Below are positions 8,079-15,847 of a stretch of 64,000 nucleotides of DNA, in pieces. The stretch is from Streptomyces sp. NA02950 (GTDB lineage: Bacteria; Actinomycetota; Actinomycetes; Streptomycetales; Streptomycetaceae). Positions within the stretch are counted from its first letter, which is position 1; every line of letters starts with the position of its first letter. Made by a program: the position numbers and the translations under genes. The DNA is taken from positions 806,001 through 870,000 of the forward strand of contig NZ_CP054916.1 in NCBI RefSeq assembly GCF_013364155.1, read 5' to 3'. The notes below the pieces were generated by a model. It made no database searches. It was not told where the DNA came from and worked only from the letters and a program-made list of their open reading frames with translations.

Positions 8079-10073
8079 GTGCGCGTCGTCTTCGGCGTAC
8101 TGGGGCCGGTGACGGCCTGGGACGGCGCCGGGCACACGATCGCGCTGAAGGGGCCACGGCACCGCGCCGTACTGGCCCGGCTGATCGTGGCCCGCGGGCA
8201 CGTCGTACCCGTGAGCCGCCTGGCGGAGGACCTGTGGCTGGATCCGCCCGCCGGTGCGGTGGGCGCGGTGCGCACCTTCGTGGCCGCGCTGCGCCGTGCG
8301 CTGGAACCGCAGCGCCCGCCCCGCGCCCCGGCCCGGCTGCTGGTGACCGAGGGCCCGGGGTACGCGCTGCGCGCGGAACCGGGCGCGGTGGACGCCTGGT
8401 GCTTCGAAGACGAGGTGGCCGCCGCCGCGACACTGCCGCCGGAGGATGCGCTCACGCGGCTGGACTCCGGGCTGGGGCGGTGGCGCGGGCCCGCGTACGC
8501 GGAGTTCGCCGATGAGTTCTGGGCCCGTACGGAGCGTTCGCGTCTCGCGGAGCTGCGGCTGCACGCCGTCGAACGCCGGGCCGGGGCCCGCCTCGCCCTG
8601 GGGCGCGCCGGGCAGGTGGTGCCGGATCTGGACGCACATGTCACTGAGCATCCGTGGCGCGAGGACGCCTGGCGGCTACTGGCCCTGGCGCTGTACCGCA
8701 CCGGGCGGCAGGGCGACGCGCTGGCGGTACTGCGGCGGGCGCGGACCCTGCTGGTCGAGCAGTTGGGGGTGGACCCGGGGCCGGGACTGCGCCGTCTGGA
8801 GGCGGACATCCTCGAGCACGCCGGCCACCTCGAGACCGCATCACACCCCACGTCCACCGACCGGGCCGGTGCGGCGGCCGAGCGGGTGTGGGCCCGGGCC
8901 ACCGCCGCGTACGACCGCACCGTGGCATCCGGTGCACGGACCCGGCTGGAGTCGGCGGTCGGTCTGCTGCGCCATCTCGCGGTGACCGGGGGCGGTGGTC
9001 TGGAGGCCGCTCGTGAACACCGGGTGGCGGCCATCGCGGCGGCCGGGGAACTGGGCGACCCGGAACTGACCGCCCGGGTGATCGGCGCATACGACGTCCC
9101 GGCGATCTGGACGCGGTCGGACGACCCGCGGCAGGCGGCGTGGGTGGTCGCGGCGGCCGAGCGTACGCTGACCGCCCTGCCGTCCGACGGACATCCGTCC
9201 GCGCGGGCCCGGTTGCTGGCCACGATCGCCCTGGAGTCGCGGGGCACCCGCTCGGCGCGCGGTCCCGAGGCCGCCGGGCAGGCGGAGCGGATCGCCCGCG
9301 AGCTGGACGATCCCACCCTGCTGGCGTTCGCCCTCAACGGCGCCTTCATGCAGAGCTGTTACCGCGCGGGCCTGGCGCCCCACCGGGACGGGATCGGCGC
9401 AGAGCTGGTGGCCCTGTCCGCCCGGCACGGTCTGACCACCTTCGAGGTGCTCGGCCATCTCATCCGCCTCCAGGCGCGCGGTGCGCTCGGCGACTTCCCC
9501 GGGGCCGACGGCCACGCGTCCGCCGCTGACCGGCTGGCCGAACGCCATGAGCTGCCGCTGGTGGGCGTGTTCACCCGGTGGTACCGGGCGCTGCGGCTCG
9601 CCGCGACCGGCAGCGCACCGGACGACGAGGCGGAGTCGGCCTATCGCGACGCCGCCGCCGCTCTGGACGGCGCGGGCATGCCCGGTCTGGAGCGGGGCCT
9701 GCTGCCGCTCGCCCTGCTGTCCGTGCGGCTGCGCCGGGCATGTCCCACCCCGGTCGACGAGCAGATCGACTGGGGCCCCTACGCACCGTGGACCCGCCCG
9801 CTGGTGCTGCTGGCCCAAGACCGCCGCGACGAGGCCGCCGTGGCACTGCGCGAGGCCCCGGATCCGCCGTACGACCTGCTGTTCGAGGCCCTGTGGTGTC
9901 TTCTCGCGCAGGCGGCCGTCGGTATCGGCGACCGGGAGACGATGGAGCGGGCGCACCGTGCGCTCTCCCCGGCGGCGGCCGAGTTGGCGGGGGCGGGCAG
10001 TGGTCTGCTGACCCTGGGGCCGGTCTCGCGCCATCTGGACGACCTCACCGCCGCCCTCCGGCACGCGCGGTGA
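8079..10073 (+). CDS. SARP/AfsR-like transcriptional regulator with a long helical C-terminal region
   Basis: The 664-residue protein begins at GTG after AAGGAGGT (8063-8070). Residues ~1-90 form the OmpR-type winged helix ('FGVLGPVTAWD...LKGPRHRAVLARL'). Residues ~95-240 match the bacterial transcriptional activation domain ('WRGPAYAEFADEFWARTERSRLAELRL' region and 'QLGVDPGPGLRRLEADIL'). The remaining ~400 residues are Ala/Leu/Arg-rich helical repeats resembling TPR; no Walker motifs of an NB-ARC domain are seen. Such proteins usually activate nearby secondary-metabolite or resistance genes. The divergent hydrolase is the closest candidate target. Confidence 0.88.
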   Translation: MRVVFGVLGPVTAWDGAGHTIALKGPRHRAVLARLIVARGHVVPVSRLAEDLWLDPPAGAVGAVRTFVAALRRALEPQRPPRAPARLLVTEGPGYALRAEPGAVDAWCFEDEVAAAATLPPEDALTRLDSGLGRWRGPAYAEFADEFWARTERSRLAELRLHAVERRAGARLALGRAGQVVPDLDAHVTEHPWREDAWRLLALALYRTGRQGDALAVLRRARTLLVEQLGVDPGPGLRRLEADILEHAGHLETASHPTSTDRAGAAAERVWARATAAYDRTVASGARTRLESAVGLLRHLAVTGGGGLEAAREHRVAAIAAAGELGDPELTARVIGAYDVPAIWTRSDDPRQAAWVVAAAERTLTALPSDGHPSARARLLATIALESRGTRSARGPEAAGQAERIARELDDPTLLAFALNGAFMQSCYRAGLAPHRDGIGAELVALSARHGLTTFEVLGHLIRLQARGALGDFPGADGHASAADRLAERHELPLVGVFTRWYRALRLAATGSAPDDEAESAYRDAAAALDGAGMPGLERGLLPLALLSVRLRRACPTPVDEQIDWGPYAPWTRPLVLLAQDRRDEAAVALREAPDPPYDLLFEALWCLLAQAAVGIGDRETMERAHRALSPAAAELAGAGSGLLTLGPVSRHLDDLTAALRHAR

Positions 10074-10116
10074 GCGGCGGTGAGTCAGCGCCTCTGGAGG
10101 AACGCCCCCGGCCGCC

Positions 10117-10914
10117 TCAGACGGGGCGCGGGCGGTGTTCGGCCAGCCAGGTTTCGGCGCAGGCGACCGCGTCGGGCAGTGCGAACAGCCGGGCAGCGGC
10201 CGCGCCCACCCTGCCGCGTATCACCGGGCGTTCGCTCTCGAAGTCCGTGCCCAGCTCCGCGAAGCGCTCCTCGGTGATCGAGGTGTCCCTGACGGTGTGC
10301 CGGCGACGGCCGTGCGGCGTCATGACGGCGAAGGAGGTCTCGACCCGTGGGGCGGGGATCCGGTACTCGGCGAGGTGGAAGGCGGTGCAGGAACCGAAGC
10401 CCGCGCCCAGCAGCAGGATCCGCGCCCCCGCTTCCTCCAGCCGGGCGAGCGGACTGCGTTCGCCCAGCCGGCAGTCCAGGGCATGGCCGTCCACGATCGC
10501 GGACGCCCGCTCCCCGATGGCCGCGAAGGAGGTCTGCGGATGCGCGCTGCGCAGGGCGCCGGGCCAGGTGCGAAGGGTCTCAGGGATCCGGCCGACACCG
10601 TACGTGGGCGTGATGCGCGGGTCATAGCCCGGCATCGAGGCACGGATCTCGGCCCACCAGGACTCGGGCACCGGCGGATTGGCCCAGTCGGCCGGGTCCG
10701 AGTTGTCGCCGGAGTGCGTCGGCACCACCAGCGTTCCCTCCGGGCCGAGGACATCGAGCAAGGCCCGAACGACCGCGCCACCGCAGACCCAGCCGAGCGC
10801 GCTGGGGGAGGAGTGGACCAGGAGGGTTTCCCCCGGGCGCAGTCCGAGGTCGCGCAGCTCGGAGGCCAGCGAATCGCGGGTGCACAGCGGGCCGGTGGGA
10901 GGTGTTGTCCGCAT
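10117..10914 (-). CDS. Aminoglycoside 3-N-acetyltransferase (AAC(3))-family protein
   Basis: This 265-residue cytosolic enzyme carries family features of the antibiotic_NAT fold: 'LLVHSSPSALGWVCGG' near residue 31, 'GTLVVPTHSGDNSDPADW' near 60, 'PTYGVGRIPETLR', 'SAHPQTSFAAIGE', and 'RILLLGAGFGSCTAFHLAEY' near 165-185. It would transfer acetyl from acetyl-CoA to the 3-amino group of a 2-deoxystreptamine or a similar amine. Chromosomal homologues in Streptomyces may protect against aminoglycosides or act on unknown substrates. No clear ribosome site precedes the ATG. Convergent with the SARP-like gene. Confidence 0.88.
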   Translation of the reverse strand: MRTTPPTGPLCTRDSLASELRDLGLRPGETLLVHSSPSALGWVCGGAVVRALLDVLGPEGTLVVPTHSGDNSDPADWANPPVPESWWAEIRASMPGYDPRITPTYGVGRIPETLRTWPGALRSAHPQTSFAAIGERASAIVDGHALDCRLGERSPLARLEEAGARILLLGAGFGSCTAFHLAEYRIPAPRVETSFAVMTPHGRRRHTVRDTSITEERFAELGTDFESERPVIRGRVGAAAARLFALPDAVACAETWLAEHRPRPV

Positions 10915-11023
10915 GAGAGGGAGTGTGCAGGGGCCCGGCGACGCGTACCACCGGATGTCGGCGCCCGCCCCGGCGCCCGCGGCCGGGCCGCCGGCTCGCC
11001 CACCACACCATCGGAAAGTCCTT

Positions 11024-11039
11024 CCTTGCTATAGCAAGG
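11024..11039. promoter_or_regulatory. Perfect 16-bp palindrome in an AT-rich promoter region
   Basis: CCTTGCTATAGCAAGG reads the same on both strands and lies in an unusually AT-rich patch (about 11012-11075) between the divergent AAC(3)-like and lamin-tail genes. A two-fold symmetric site of this size suits a dimeric repressor. The two genes start 110 bases to the left and 142 to the right. The regulator is unknown. Confidence 0.5.
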
Positions 11040-11180
11040 CAAATTTGTCCGTATTGCGTAACACGCGGTGTTTCGTGGCGTCTCGGTGGCATACGGCACG
11101 GCACAGTGATCCCCCGGCCACCGCCGGGACTCGATCAAACGAGACGGCGCACGGCCGTCCCCGCACACCTAGGGGTCACC

Positions 11181-11645
11181 ATGACTCGACTCACCCGCCT
11201 TGCCGCAGGCAGCCTCGCCGCCACCGCTCTGCTCGGCGCCGCCGCGCTTCCGGCCGACGCCCACCCCGGGACGTACCACTCGCGTGTGGTCATCGGAGAG
11301 GTCCAATACAACAGCCCGGGTAGCGACGACTACTCTCGTCGGAGCCTCCGCGCGGAGTGGGTCACCATCACCAACACCGGCCGCCAGCGCGTCGACCTCG
11401 ACGGCTGGACCCTCGCCGACACCGCCGGCCACGTCTACCTCTTCGAGGACCTGACGCTGCGCGGCTACGAATCCGTGCGAGTCCGGACCGGCTCCGGCGA
11501 CGACACCGAGCGCGACGTGTACCAGAACTCGCGCACCTACATCTGGAACAACGACGGGGACACCGCGATCCTGCGCAACGACCACAATCGTGTGGTGGAC
11601 GCCAAGTCCTGGGGCCGCCAAGGCCACTGGCACCACCGCCGCTGA
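11181..11645 (+). CDS. Secreted lamin-tail-domain protein
   Basis: The 154-residue product starts with a Sec-type signal peptide (MTRLTRLAAGSLAATALLG, likely cut after 'ADA' near residue 28). The mature part is an immunoglobulin-like lamin-tail domain: 'VVIGEVQYNSPGSDD', 'EWVTITNTGRQRVDLDGWTL', 'VYLFEDLTLRGYESVRVRTG', and 'YIWNNDGDTAILRN'. In bacteria these domains occur in secreted nucleases and cell-surface proteins and probably bind DNA, sugars or protein partners; here it stands alone. It ends in His/Arg-rich 'GRQGHWHHRR'. A strong terminator follows. Confidence 0.88.
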   Translation: MTRLTRLAAGSLAATALLGAAALPADAHPGTYHSRVVIGEVQYNSPGSDDYSRRSLRAEWVTITNTGRQRVDLDGWTLADTAGHVYLFEDLTLRGYESVRVRTGSGDDTERDVYQNSRTYIWNNDGDTAILRNDHNRVVDAKSWGRQGHWHHRR

Positions 11646-11668
11646 GCCCGGATGAGCCGGCACCCACG

Positions 11669-11712
11669 CGGCCCCGGTGCGCCATGTCCCCGGACGTGGC
11701 GCACCGGGGCCG
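11669..11712 (+). terminator. Strong stem-loop terminator after the lamin-tail gene
   Basis: A perfect 16-bp inverted repeat (11669-11684 with 11697-11712) encloses a 12-base loop, starting 23 bases past the stop codon. There is no U-tract, as is common for actinomycete terminators. Confidence 0.75.
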
Positions 11713-11731
11713 CCCCGCCGTCCCCGTCGAT

Positions 11732-11902
11732 GACTAGTGCCGCGTCACCAAGGTTCACCCCGCTCGCCGCCCTGGCACGCACGCTCGCTGCGTCGGCCGA
11801 AAGCCCGAGCAGGCCAACTGCGAGGGCTTCCGGCCGCCTTGCGATCGCACGCACCAGGACGCCTCGCCACCGGGCAAACCGAGACTGACGCCGGCACTAG
11901 TC
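11732..11902. mobile_element. 171-bp MITE-like element or insertion-sequence remnant
   Basis: The ends are near-perfect inverted repeats: GACTAGTGCCGCGTCA at 11732-11747, and the same with one extra G read from 11902 back to 11886. GAT flanks both ends (11729-11731 and 11903-11905), a possible 3-bp target duplication. The interior has no credible gene. The right end reaches into the 3' end of the GH84 gene and supplies its TAG stop (11897-11899). This looks like a non-autonomous element or a deleted insertion sequence; I cannot name the parent family. Confidence 0.6.
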
Positions 11903-13900
11903 GATACGGGCGGCTGCCTGGGACAGGAAGGTGTCCAGCACCCCGTCGCCCACCTTGGGCCGCACCTCACCCCAGCGGTTGCGGGCCGGGGTGGTGCGTA
12001 CCGCCTCGGCCCGGTCCCGGAGGGCACGGGAGGCCGCGACGAGTTCACCGGCCCGGTCCCGGTCGCCGTGCTGCCACGCGGCGAGCGCGTCGGCCGTCTT
12101 CACCGCCGCCGCGCCCCACAGTTCGGTGGCGTCCAGCCAGGGGGCGGCGTCGGTGGTGAAGCCCTTCTGCACCGCACCGCCACGGATGGTGGCGGGTGCC
12201 TCCCGGATGCTCCGCAGATACGTACGCAGTTCCCGCACCGCCGTGTCGCGGTCGCCACCACCGTCCCAGGCGGTCCAGAACGCGGAGATCCGGCCGGCCA
12301 GCACGGGGGCCTGGCTCTGCCAGGGGGTGTCACCGGAGGTGGGGGCCAGATGCTCGAGGTCACCGAAGACCCGCAGGGCGGCGGTGGCCCGGCGATCGCC
12401 ATCGGCGAGGTACGACAGGGCACGCCGCCCGTTGGCCCCGGCCCGGTAGGCGCGGTCGTTCCAGCCGAAGTCGGCGGCGCCGAACACCGCGACCTTGCTG
12501 GCGTAGGGCTGGTTCATCGGGTTGGCCACCAGCCCGCTGAGGTGCTCGGACAGACCGGCCTCGCGCTTGTCGTACGGGGCGAGCAGCAGTCGGCCGCTGG
12601 TGTTCCCGAAGTCGTTGACCGGATAGTTGTCCCAGACGAAGACCTTGCGCCCGAAGAGCTTGGCTGCCGCGGCGGCCTGGGCGGTGGTGATGCTGGGCGG
12701 AACGACGTCCGGGCCCGTCCACATCACCTCGACCGCCGGATCGAGTGAGCTCCGGAGCTTCTGCTTGTACGCGGTGTCGGTCAGATTTCCGTACTCGGTG
12801 GGCACCATCTGGAGGGGCCGGGCACCCTCGTGGGTGGCGATGAAGTTCTTCTGGATGTCATTGAGCAGATCGACCTGGGCCGCGGCGGCCGCGGCACGTC
12901 CTGGGTCGCCGTAGGCCGCACGGTCGCCGTCGCAGTTCCACTTGGTGTAGCTGATGTCGTCCAGCGGGATGGAGAAGGCCCGGGTGCCCTGGTCGTACAG
13001 GGCCTGGAGCTTGGCCTCGAGGGCGCGGCGGTCCGCGGCGTCGGAGTAGCAGATGGACTCGCCGGGAGAGACCGCGAAGGTGAAGCGGACATGGTTGGCG
13101 GTCGCGCGGCGGACGAGCGCGCCGAGCTCCTCGAGTTTGTCGGCCGGGTAGGGATCCCGCCACTTGCCGCGGTGGTAGGGGTCGTCCTTGGGCGCGTAGA
13201 TGTAGCTGTTGGCCTTCACATCCCCGTAGAAGTCCATCTGGTCCAGGCGTTCCTGATGGGTCCACGGCTGACCGTAGAAACCCTCGATCGTGCCGCGCAG
13301 GGCCATCGAGGGGTGGTCGCTGACCCGGACGCCGTACACCGACCAGCGGTCACCACCCGTTGCGCGGAAGAGCTGGCGCAGGGTCTGAACGGCGTAGAAC
13401 TGCCCGGCGGCGTCGTGGCCGCCGAGCGCCACCACGGAGGGCGCGTCGCGGTGCCGGCCGACGCGGAGCGCATAGCCTTCCGCACGTCCGGGGGCGGGCG
13501 TGTCGCCCAGGGCCTCGGCGATGTCCGGCCGGGAGTCGGGGCCGAGCAGCACGGTGAGGCCGCGCCCGGAGGCCGGGGGCGGGTCGTCCGGACCGGTGAC
13601 CTCGACACGGTCCACGCCATGGTCCTTGAGGAGCGCGATGAGGCGGTTCCTGGCCGCGGTGTCCGTGTGCTGATCGGAGACCAGGACGACCCGAGGGGGG
13701 ACGGACACGTCCGCGCCGCCGCGGACGAGCGTCTGGGGGGTGGGTGAGACGGCGGGCAGCGCCGCAGTGGCGGACTCTGGCGCGGAGGACGGCTCGGGCG
13801 CGGAGGACGGGAGCGACGCGCTCAGTCCGGTGACGGCAATGGCGGCGATGGCGGTGAAGGCGGCGAGCGGGGCGCCGAGCCCGGTCAGGCGTCTTCTCAC
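11897..13900 (-). CDS. Secreted GH84 beta-N-acetylglucosaminidase
   Basis: The protein has a basic start plus hydrophobic segment (RRRLTGLGAPLAAFTAIAAIAV), then an N-terminal GH20b-like domain and a GH84 barrel opening with 'RGTIEGFYGQPWTHQERL' and 'NSYIYAPKDDPYHRGKW'. The catalytic Asp pair is in 'FSIPLDDISYTKW'. It should release GlcNAc from extracellular glycans or glycoproteins. I prefer the GTG at 13900 (667 residues), because GGAG lies five bases before it and a signal peptide follows directly; GTG 13918 and an ATG at 13975 are possible upstream starts. The stop codon lies in the adjacent MITE-like end. A DasR-type site sits about 85-100 bases upstream. Confidence 0.9.
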   Translation of the reverse strand: MRRRLTGLGAPLAAFTAIAAIAVTGLSASLPSSAPEPSSAPESATAALPAVSPTPQTLVRGGADVSVPPRVVLVSDQHTDTAARNRLIALLKDHGVDRVEVTGPDDPPPASGRGLTVLLGPDSRPDIAEALGDTPAPGRAEGYALRVGRHRDAPSVVALGGHDAAGQFYAVQTLRQLFRATGGDRWSVYGVRVSDHPSMALRGTIEGFYGQPWTHQERLDQMDFYGDVKANSYIYAPKDDPYHRGKWRDPYPADKLEELGALVRRATANHVRFTFAVSPGESICYSDAADRRALEAKLQALYDQGTRAFSIPLDDISYTKWNCDGDRAAYGDPGRAAAAAAQVDLLNDIQKNFIATHEGARPLQMVPTEYGNLTDTAYKQKLRSSLDPAVEVMWTGPDVVPPSITTAQAAAAAKLFGRKVFVWDNYPVNDFGNTSGRLLLAPYDKREAGLSEHLSGLVANPMNQPYASKVAVFGAADFGWNDRAYRAGANGRRALSYLADGDRRATAALRVFGDLEHLAPTSGDTPWQSQAPVLAGRISAFWTAWDGGGDRDTAVRELRTYLRSIREAPATIRGGAVQKGFTTDAAPWLDATELWGAAAVKTADALAAWQHGDRDRAGELVAASRALRDRAEAVRTTPARNRWGEVRPKVGDGVLDTFLSQAAARID

Positions 13901-13984
13901 GGGGTCTCCAATGGTCACGCCGGGAGGTCCGGCCGGGGCCGTGCGGGCCGGGGCGGCGGCAAGGCCGGGACGCACAGCACCGCA

Positions 13985-14000
13985 AGTGGTCTAAACCACC
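13985..14000 (-). promoter_or_regulatory. DasR-responsive element (dre) upstream of the GH84 gene
   Basis: AGTGGTCTAAACCACC closely matches the known dre consensus ACTGGTCTAGACCACT, differing at the second base, one central base and the last base. DasR is the GlcNAc-responsive GntR repressor of aminosugar uptake and chitin use in streptomycetes. A dre before a beta-N-acetylglucosaminidase gene makes functional sense. Confidence 0.85.
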
Positions 14001-14262
14001 GGACCGCCTCGAGAGTTTTGCAGCAGCGGGCAGGCCGGTCAACGGCGAGAGCCGGGCATTTTTGCAGCCACCTTGCGATACCGCAACGTCGGCCCTCCCC
14101 GCACCCGGCCCACGGCACGTTTCTCCGCCGCCTCCCCGATCGAGTCGCTTGGCACACTATTTCTGCGTCATCGCAGGTGCAGAGCGATAGCGAAAGCGAT
14201 GACCGGGCACCCGCACTACGCTCGAAAAGGAGGATCCGGTCACCCGGAAGGGAGGCGCTCCC

Positions 14263-15495
14263 GTGTCGGTCACATCGTCCAGATCGTCCCCGGTGTCGCT
14301 GCCCCGCCATCGCAGCTGTCCGTTCGATCCGCCCGACGCGTACGGAGAACTGCGCGAGGAGGGGCGGGCCAGCAGACTGGCCTTCCCCGACGGCAGGATC
14401 GGCTGGCTGCTCACCCGCTACGAGGACGTCCGGGCACTGCTCGCCGACGACCGGTTCAGCTCGGACCGGGAGCGGGCCTCCTCCCCCGTCCGCGCGCTCC
14501 CCGTCCGGGAGAACGACTCCCGGCGGGTGGGATCGTTCATCGGGATGGATCCGCCCGAGCACACGCGCTACCGGCGGCTGCTGGCCCGGTGGTTCACGGT
14601 CCGGCGGATGCGCGGACTGCTGCCGGACATCGAGGAGATCGTCACCGGCCACCTGGACGCGATGGAGCGCACCGGTCCGCCCACCGATCTGGTGGCGGCG
14701 TTCGCCCGCCCGATCCCCTCGCTGGTGATCTGCCGGTTGCTGGGGGTGCCGTACGAGGACCGGGCCGACTTCCAGCGGTGGACGTTCACCCTGTTCGGGA
14801 TCGACCGGGAGGAGGCGGAGCTCTTCGCCGCCCGGGACGCGCTGTGGGACTACATGCGGGATCTGGTGGCGGTCAAGCGGCGGCAGCCCGATGAGGCGTT
14901 GCTGTCCGGGCTGGCGCACGGCACGGACACGGCCGCGGACGGGGAGGACCCGCTGACCGACGAGGAGCTGACCGGTGTGGGTCTGCTGCTGCTCGTCGCG
15001 GGACACGAGACGACGGCGAACATGCTGGGCCTGGGCACCTACGCCCTGCTGAGCCACCCCGAGCAGGCCGCGCTGGTGCGCGAGCGGCCGGAGCTGGCCG
15101 ACCACGCGGTCGAGGAGCTGCTGCGCTATCTGACCATCGCCCAGTTCGGCACCATCCGGACCGCCCGGGAGGACGTCGAGATCGCCGGGGTGCGGGTGCG
15201 TGCCGGTGAGACGGTGGTCGGGTCGCTCGCCGCGGCCAACCGGGACCCCTCGTACTTCCCCCTCCCCGACGAGCTGGACGTCACCCGCGACGCCGGGCAG
15301 CATCTCGCCTTCGGCCACGGGATGCACCAGTGTCTGGGCCAGCACCTGGCCCGGATGGAGATGAGAACGGCCTTTCCGGCCCTGCTCCGGCGCTTCCCCA
15401 CCCTCCGGCCGGCGGTGCCGCCCGACCAGGTGCCGCTGCGGCACGACATGCTCGTCTACGGGGTCCACCGGCTCCCGGTCACCTGGGGCCGGTGA
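14263..15495 (+). CDS. Cytochrome P450 monooxygenase
   Basis: This 410-residue soluble P450 starts at GTG after GGGAGG. The I-helix oxygen-binding motif is 'VAGHETTAN' (about 245-253), the ExxR motif is 'EELLR' (285-289), and the heme loop is 'FGHGMHQCLGQHLAR' with the Cys thiolate near residue 352. It resembles CYP105/CYP107-like streptomycete enzymes that oxidise macrolides, fatty acids or xenobiotics. Its TGA overlaps the GTG of a ferredoxin gene, which should supply electrons. A short inverted repeat (CTGCG-TCAT-CGCAG, 14163-14176) lies in the 262-base upstream region. The substrate is not evident. Confidence 0.95.
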   Translation: MSVTSSRSSPVSLPRHRSCPFDPPDAYGELREEGRASRLAFPDGRIGWLLTRYEDVRALLADDRFSSDRERASSPVRALPVRENDSRRVGSFIGMDPPEHTRYRRLLARWFTVRRMRGLLPDIEEIVTGHLDAMERTGPPTDLVAAFARPIPSLVICRLLGVPYEDRADFQRWTFTLFGIDREEAELFAARDALWDYMRDLVAVKRRQPDEALLSGLAHGTDTAADGEDPLTDEELTGVGLLLLVAGHETTANMLGLGTYALLSHPEQAALVRERPELADHAVEELLRYLTIAQFGTIRTAREDVEIAGVRVRAGETVVGSLAAANRDPSYFPLPDELDVTRDAGQHLAFGHGMHQCLGQHLARMEMRTAFPALLRRFPTLRPAVPPDQVPLRHDMLVYGVHRLPVTWGR

Positions 15496-15821
15496 GCGCG
15501 ATGCGGATCCGGGTGGACCGCGGCCGGTGCCGCGGGGCCGGTCAGTGCGCCCTGAACGCGCCGGAGCTGTTCGACCAGTCCGAGGACGACGGCCTGGTCG
15601 TCGTGCTCGACGACCGGCCGCCGCCCGCGCTCCACGACCGGGCCCGCCTCGCCGAACGGCTCTGCCCGAACAGTGTGATCCGCACGGTCGACACGAACGA
15701 AGAGAACGAAGAGAACGAAGAGAACGAAGAGAAGGAGGAGAAGGAGGAGAAGGAGGAGGAGAAGGAGGAGAACGACGCGGGTGAGGGGGATGCCGGGGAC
15801 GGCCGGGCACCCCCTCCGTAG
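15492..15821 (+). CDS. [3Fe-4S]-type ferredoxin with a long acidic repeat tail
   Basis: The GTG at 15492 overlaps the P450 stop; an in-frame ATG at 15501 is an alternative. The first ~65 residues are a P450-associated ferredoxin: 'VDRGRCRGAGQCALNAPELF' supplies two cluster Cys and 'LCPNSVIRTVD' the third, followed by Pro. It should pass electrons to the P450. After the domain, about 25 residues are almost pure Glu/Lys/Asn repeats, encoded by tandem DNA repeats, then a Gly/Asp/Pro-rich end. Typical family members stop near residue 65-70, so the tail is an addition, probably by repeat expansion. Confidence 0.9.
   Translation: MSAMRIRVDRGRCRGAGQCALNAPELFDQSEDDGLVVVLDDRPPPALHDRARLAERLCPNSVIRTVDTNEENEENEENEEKEEKEEKEEEKEENDAGEGDAGDGRAPPP
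15696..15774 (+). repeat. Purine-rich tandem repeat within the ferredoxin gene
   Basis: Nine-base units of the form GAAGAGAAC are repeated about three to four times, grading into AAGGAGGAG units, with all purines on this strand except the AAC cytosines. They encode the acidic tail. The length is likely to vary among strains through slippage. Confidence 0.85.
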
Positions 15822-15847
15822 CTGTCCGCGCACCGGGCCCGCCCCGG

